Source: CAYNRQ01 sp964399875 | GTDB lineage: Archaea; Aenigmatarchaeota; Aenigmatarchaeia; QMZP01 | Assembly (NCBI GenBank): GCA_964399875.1 | Contig: CAYNRQ010000001.1 | Span: 1 to 45,590, forward strand | DNA length: 45,590 nucleotides | Direction of reading: 5' to 3' | In this document: in pieces, positions 42,998 to 45,590 of the stretch | Layout of the letters: each line of letters starts with the position of its first letter | Position numbering within the stretch: position 1 is the first letter of the stretch | Made by a program: the position numbers and the translations under genes | The notes under the pieces: model-generated | Database searches by the model: none | What the model was told of the DNA's origin: nothing | What the model saw: only the letters and a program-made list of their open reading frames with translations

Positions 42998-43678
42998 ATG
43001 GTTGTTCTAAATATAATTATGAAACACATCTTTTCCCATGTCTGGAAGCACAAGAGCATGATCCTTACAAAAAACATGGCCCCTGGTTTCAAGAGTTTTA
43101 CAGAACAGCTAATCAGAATAAACAAAACAGAGTACAGGGTCTGGGATCCGAACAGGTCCAAGGCATGCGCTGCTATTACAAGGGGCCTTAAGACCTTCCC
43201 TCTCTGCCAGGGCATGAAGATTCTCTACCTGGGCATTGCCAATGGATACACATCAAGTTTTTTTTCAGATATAATAGGCCCAAACGGTGTTATTTACGGC
43301 ATAGAGATATCAGAGCGCTCCATCCGGGACCTCAATCCCGTGGCAGAAAAAAGAGGCAATATAGTTCCTATTCTTGCCGATGCCAGAAAACCGGAAACAT
43401 ACAGCTGGATAGAACCGGTTGACCTGATATATCAGGACGTGGCAACAAACGACCAGAGCGAGATAATGATAAGAAACTCAAGGGCCTTCCTGAAACCAGG
43501 CGGTCATGCTATGATAGCCATAAAATCCAGAAGCATAGACGTCACTAAAAACCCCCACCAGGTCTACAAACAAGAAGAGGCCAAACTATCCAAGGCCTTT
43601 AAGATCCTGGAGAAAAAAACACTGGACCCTTATGAAAAGGACCACTTATTCTTGGTTATGCAACCACGGGGGCTTTGA
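42998..43678 (+). CDS. flpA: Fibrillarin-like 2'-O-methyltransferase
   Basis: Catalytic subunit of the box C/D guide complex that methylates ribose 2'-OH in rRNA and tRNA. Seen: ILTKNMAPG and TEYRVWDPNRSKACAAITRGL at the N-terminus, then the SAM-binding ILYLGIANGYTSSFFSDIIGPNGVIYGIEIS and the catalytic region IYQDVATNDQSEIMIRN. ATG 42998 lies 1 base after the previous stop; ATG 43019 is an alternative start. About 226 residues is normal. Nop5, often adjacent in archaea, is not in this window. Confidence 0.9.
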   Translation: MVVLNIIMKHIFSHVWKHKSMILTKNMAPGFKSFTEQLIRINKTEYRVWDPNRSKACAAITRGLKTFPLCQGMKILYLGIANGYTSSFFSDIIGPNGVIYGIEISERSIRDLNPVAEKRGNIVPILADARKPETYSWIEPVDLIYQDVATNDQSEIMIRNSRAFLKPGGHAMIAIKSRSIDVTKNPHQVYKQEEAKLSKAFKILEKKTLDPYEKDHLFLVMQPRGL

Positions 43679-43686
43679 GACATAAT

Positions 43687-43979
43687 TCATGATGCCTTGT
43701 TATTCAGCCATTTTACATCTAATCTATTAACGTAATGGACGTGCACAAGCTGCCTGACATTGTACCTGCATGCCCTTATGTATCCTTCGAAATGCCTTCT
43801 GCAATCTATCCTCTTAAGCAACGGCCTTGGGAACACTCTCTTGTCAACGGAGTTCCTTGATTCGCTGACAGACCTTTTATGGTACATTCTCAGCCATTGC
43901 TGCGATGGTTTATGAAATCAAGGAGCATCTTCTTCTTCGGCACGTATCCATAGGATTTTAACACGGCATTCTTTTGGGC
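43687..43979 (-). pseudogene. Transposase C-terminal remnant, frameshifted
   Basis: Two frames on the minus strand keep pieces of a DDE-type transposase end: QKNAVLKSYGYVPKKKML, then, after a shift, PSQQWLRMYHKRSVSESRNSVDKRVFP and EGYIRACRYNVRQLV. The YHKRSVSES pattern resembles the region around the last catalytic Glu. No inverted repeats or target duplications are visible nearby. It fills the gap between fibrillarin and the next gene. Confidence 0.5.
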
Positions 43980-43984
43980 ATAAC

Positions 43985-43993
43985 TTTATAAAA
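43985..43993 (+). promoter_or_regulatory. TATA element of the 156-residue protein gene
   Basis: TTTATAAAA lies 23-31 bp before ATG 44016, giving a leaderless transcript. Confidence 0.6.
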
Positions 43994-44015
43994 GGCTCAG
44001 CTATAATATCACTGT

Positions 44016-44486
44016 ATGCCAGGCGATTATCCATGCCCAGGAGAGAATCTAGGTGTTTTGCTTAAATACGCTGCTTTCCCTGAAAAATATGAAGCCCTAG
44101 GTAAGGAACCCCCATCTATAGAAGATATAGAGTCAAACCCAGGCATCCAGACCATGGCAAAAAGTATGGGAATCGAACCCAGGGTTCTGGCAAAAAGAAA
44201 ACATAGACACGAATGCGTGCAATATGCAGACAGACAAAGAGAAGCACCCCTTGTAACAGCATGGGGAAAAACCCCGGAGCAGCTAAAAATAAACCTCAGA
44301 AGACACATACTAACAGAATGTGAAGCATGCCGTCATGCTTATCTTATGAGAGTAATAGAAACAGCCCAAGATGCCAGAGAACCTGCACTTGATTCCCTTC
44401 CCCTAGAAGCTGAGGATCTAACACACGCAGACGCACTTTATCTTGGGACCGGTTTGTTCGGAAAACCATCCACACTCTCAACCTGA
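44016..44486 (+). CDS. Small Cys/His protein, possible zinc-binding fold
   Basis: A 156-residue protein with HRHECVQYADRQ in the middle and RRHILTECEACRHAYL near residue 105. The latter has the H-x4-C-x2-C spacing loosely recalling anti-sigma-like zinc-binding domains. No homology to a known family is claimed. It reads toward the DHH phosphoesterase and overlaps its end by 9 bases. Confidence 0.5.
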   Translation: MPGDYPCPGENLGVLLKYAAFPEKYEALGKEPPSIEDIESNPGIQTMAKSMGIEPRVLAKRKHRHECVQYADRQREAPLVTAWGKTPEQLKINLRRHILTECEACRHAYLMRVIETAQDAREPALDSLPLEAEDLTHADALYLGTGLFGKPSTLST

Positions 44487-45500
44487 CAGCTCCTTTATCA
44501 CCCTTTTCTTGAATCCTGTCCAGTCCCTTATAACACCGCCAGCCGCTTTTACATGACCTCCAGCAGAATCCCCGGGTCCAGCACACTTCTTCATAAGACT
44601 ATTAAGATTCACCGCCCCTGACTGGCATCTGACGGATACTTTCCACCCTGCCTTTGACTTTTTCCTTATTATAATTACATCATTCTCATACTTTTCAGAA
44701 AGTATAGTGGATATAACAGAGGCCAGGTTCAGCTTGCTTTTTATCTCAAAGACAATAAGCCCCGCGTCCTGATAAACCTCTTTTCCCCTCTCAAAAGCAT
44801 CCATAATTCTTCTGATCTCCTTGTTCACCTTTCTCTTCCACACTTTTAATTCCTTTATTTTTATAAACTTCTTAATCCCCTTTGACTCTACCAGAATCTC
44901 AAGAACCCTGCCAGCACCCTTAGATCCCTTAAATGTAACAGCAGAAGAGATCAGATTCACACCCTTATCCACGTCCTCATTCCTGCACTTGTCCAAAAAA
45001 CCCCTGCAGCTTTTAAAGGCATAGTCTCCAATAACACCCATGCAGCTTATCCATTCCATTCCTTTTAAACCCTTCCCCATCCTCTCCAAAACCCTGTACA
45101 TAATGTAGCTGACAGGCAGATACACATCACTCTGAAACTTTGGGTTTATGTGCAGGATCCTTTCAGAATTCAGGTTTTTCTCAAATATGTGGTGGTCTAT
45201 AACAACAATCCTAACCCCCCTGATTCCCTTTTTTATTCTAACAATTTTCTTCCATTCCTGGTCCACAGGCAGATCAAGAAAAACAATCAGAACAGGTCTT
45301 TCTTTTATAATTTGGTCAGCAAACTCATTCCGCATCATGGGCCCTTCCCTCGGCTTTGCCTCAAACCCATCAAAAAACTTCAAAAACAATGCAGCAGAGC
45401 ATATGCCATCAGCATCTGCATGGTAAAACAGAAACTTCTTACCACTGGTTTCCAGAAAACCCTTTAGCTTCTCCAGCTCTTCTTCAGAAATTTTCCACAT
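44478..45500 (-). CDS. DHH/DHHA1-family phosphoesterase
   Basis: A 340-residue protein of the RecJ/nanoRNase superfamily. The metal site is present: FYHADADGICSAA (DHH motif I), VFLDLPVD, and VVIDHHIFEKN; the C-terminal DHHA1 domain has SAGGHVKAAGGVI. It probably hydrolyses single-stranded nucleic acids or small nucleotides. Archaeal members can act with the replication (GINS) machinery, but which activity applies here is open. Confidence 0.85.
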   Translation of the reverse strand: MWKISEEELEKLKGFLETSGKKFLFYHADADGICSAALFLKFFDGFEAKPREGPMMRNEFADQIIKERPVLIVFLDLPVDQEWKKIVRIKKGIRGVRIVVIDHHIFEKNLNSERILHINPKFQSDVYLPVSYIMYRVLERMGKGLKGMEWISCMGVIGDYAFKSCRGFLDKCRNEDVDKGVNLISSAVTFKGSKGAGRVLEILVESKGIKKFIKIKELKVWKRKVNKEIRRIMDAFERGKEVYQDAGLIVFEIKSKLNLASVISTILSEKYENDVIIIRKKSKAGWKVSVRCQSGAVNLNSLMKKCAGPGDSAGGHVKAAGGVIRDWTGFKKRVIKELSG

Positions 45501-45552
45501 ATTATTCCCCAGAAGATAAAAGATTAGACTAAGGGTTTAAATAAGAATTCCG

Positions 45553-45573
45553 CCGGTCTCTGACCGGTGGTTC
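45553..45573. repeat. Hairpin plus 13-base motif shared with 21389-21401
   Basis: CCGGTC-TCT-GACCGG (45553-45567) is a perfect hairpin, and TGACCGGTGGTTC (45561-45573) occurs identically at 21389-21401. The hairpin lies upstream of the TATA-like element (TTATTTAAA, minus strand) of the DHH gene. The hairpin at 21283-21298 lies similarly upstream of the 113-residue protein gene. Confidence 0.4.
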
Positions 45574-45590
45574 CAAACAAGGCAATCGCT

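Noticed and set aside
1..45590. tRNA, rRNA or CRISPR array
   Set aside because: No T-arm consensus, rRNA segments or regularly spaced repeats were found on reading both strands; a covariance-model scan would be decisive.

Overview
The window is archaeal chromosomal DNA, moderately AT-rich. Archaeal information-processing genes show this: a TATA-binding protein, an LSm protein, ribosomal proteins S8e, L15e and L37e, a fibrillarin-type methyltransferase, an ATP-dependent DNA ligase, a PIN-ATPase-KH protein, a TrmB regulator and a pilus/secretion ATPase. Many genes have a TATA element 22-30 bp upstream of the start codon and appear leaderless; genes inside operons often carry a GGAGG- or GGTG-type ribosome binding site. 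Compact overlapping genes, anaerobic metabolism and the surface-protein style suggest a DPANN-type anaerobe. That lineage call is inference. No rRNA, tRNA or CRISPR array was found.

Layout. 1-4972: nucleoside phosphorylase, a giant secreted LamG protein and a small membrane partner. 4978-10511: PIN-ATPase-KH and TBP genes read divergently. They are followed by a decayed class I aminotransferase gene interrupted by a 1.48-kb insertion, then L37e, LSm and, divergently, S8e. 10513-15449: eukaryote-type GMP synthase, then an iron-sulfur operon (Cys-tailed HTH regulator, a 27-residue Cys-rich peptide, NifS/IscS, NifU/IscU) running into glutamate dehydrogenase. 15515-16121: two small ferredoxins around a DUF1858 protein. 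16193-20686: anaerobic ribonucleotide reductase operon. 20880-22873: small membrane protein and MetRS. 22919-30786: surface glycosylation island with GT-C membrane enzymes, a GT2 enzyme and a thioredoxin-like protein. 30822-35127: pilus/secretion ATPase with coiled-coil and membrane proteins. 35175-40652: L15e, orphan PorB, TrmB regulator, DNA ligase, DUF202 and zinc-ribbon proteins. 40939-43678: HTH regulator, PRTase-like protein, unknown protein and fibrillarin. 43687-45500: transposase remnant, small zinc-binding candidate and DHH phosphoesterase.

The two strongest discoveries are these. (1) The anaerobic ribonucleotide reductase carries a complete NrdR repressor module (zinc ribbon plus ATP-cone) at its N-terminus. 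Upstream of it lie two 16-bp sites matching the bacterial NrdR-box pattern, separated by 16 bp, one of them over the likely TATA element. An enzyme that could repress its own gene is therefore encoded here, with an unexpected ten-repeat PQQ-like propeller between nrdD and nrdG. (2) A 1,477-bp element flanked by a 4-bp ATCG duplication sits in the tail of the aminotransferase gene. Removing it and one copy of the duplication restores the frame to the end of the protein. The element has GAA-loop palindromes at one end, an 11-bp inverted repeat and two passenger frames, but no recognisable transposase.

Smaller observations include a three-stem leader on the LSm-L37e mRNA, a triple-hairpin intergenic segment at 21283-21383, two peptides of 27 and 20 residues with good ribosome binding sites, and palindromic operator candidates for the iron-sulfur and TrmB regulators.
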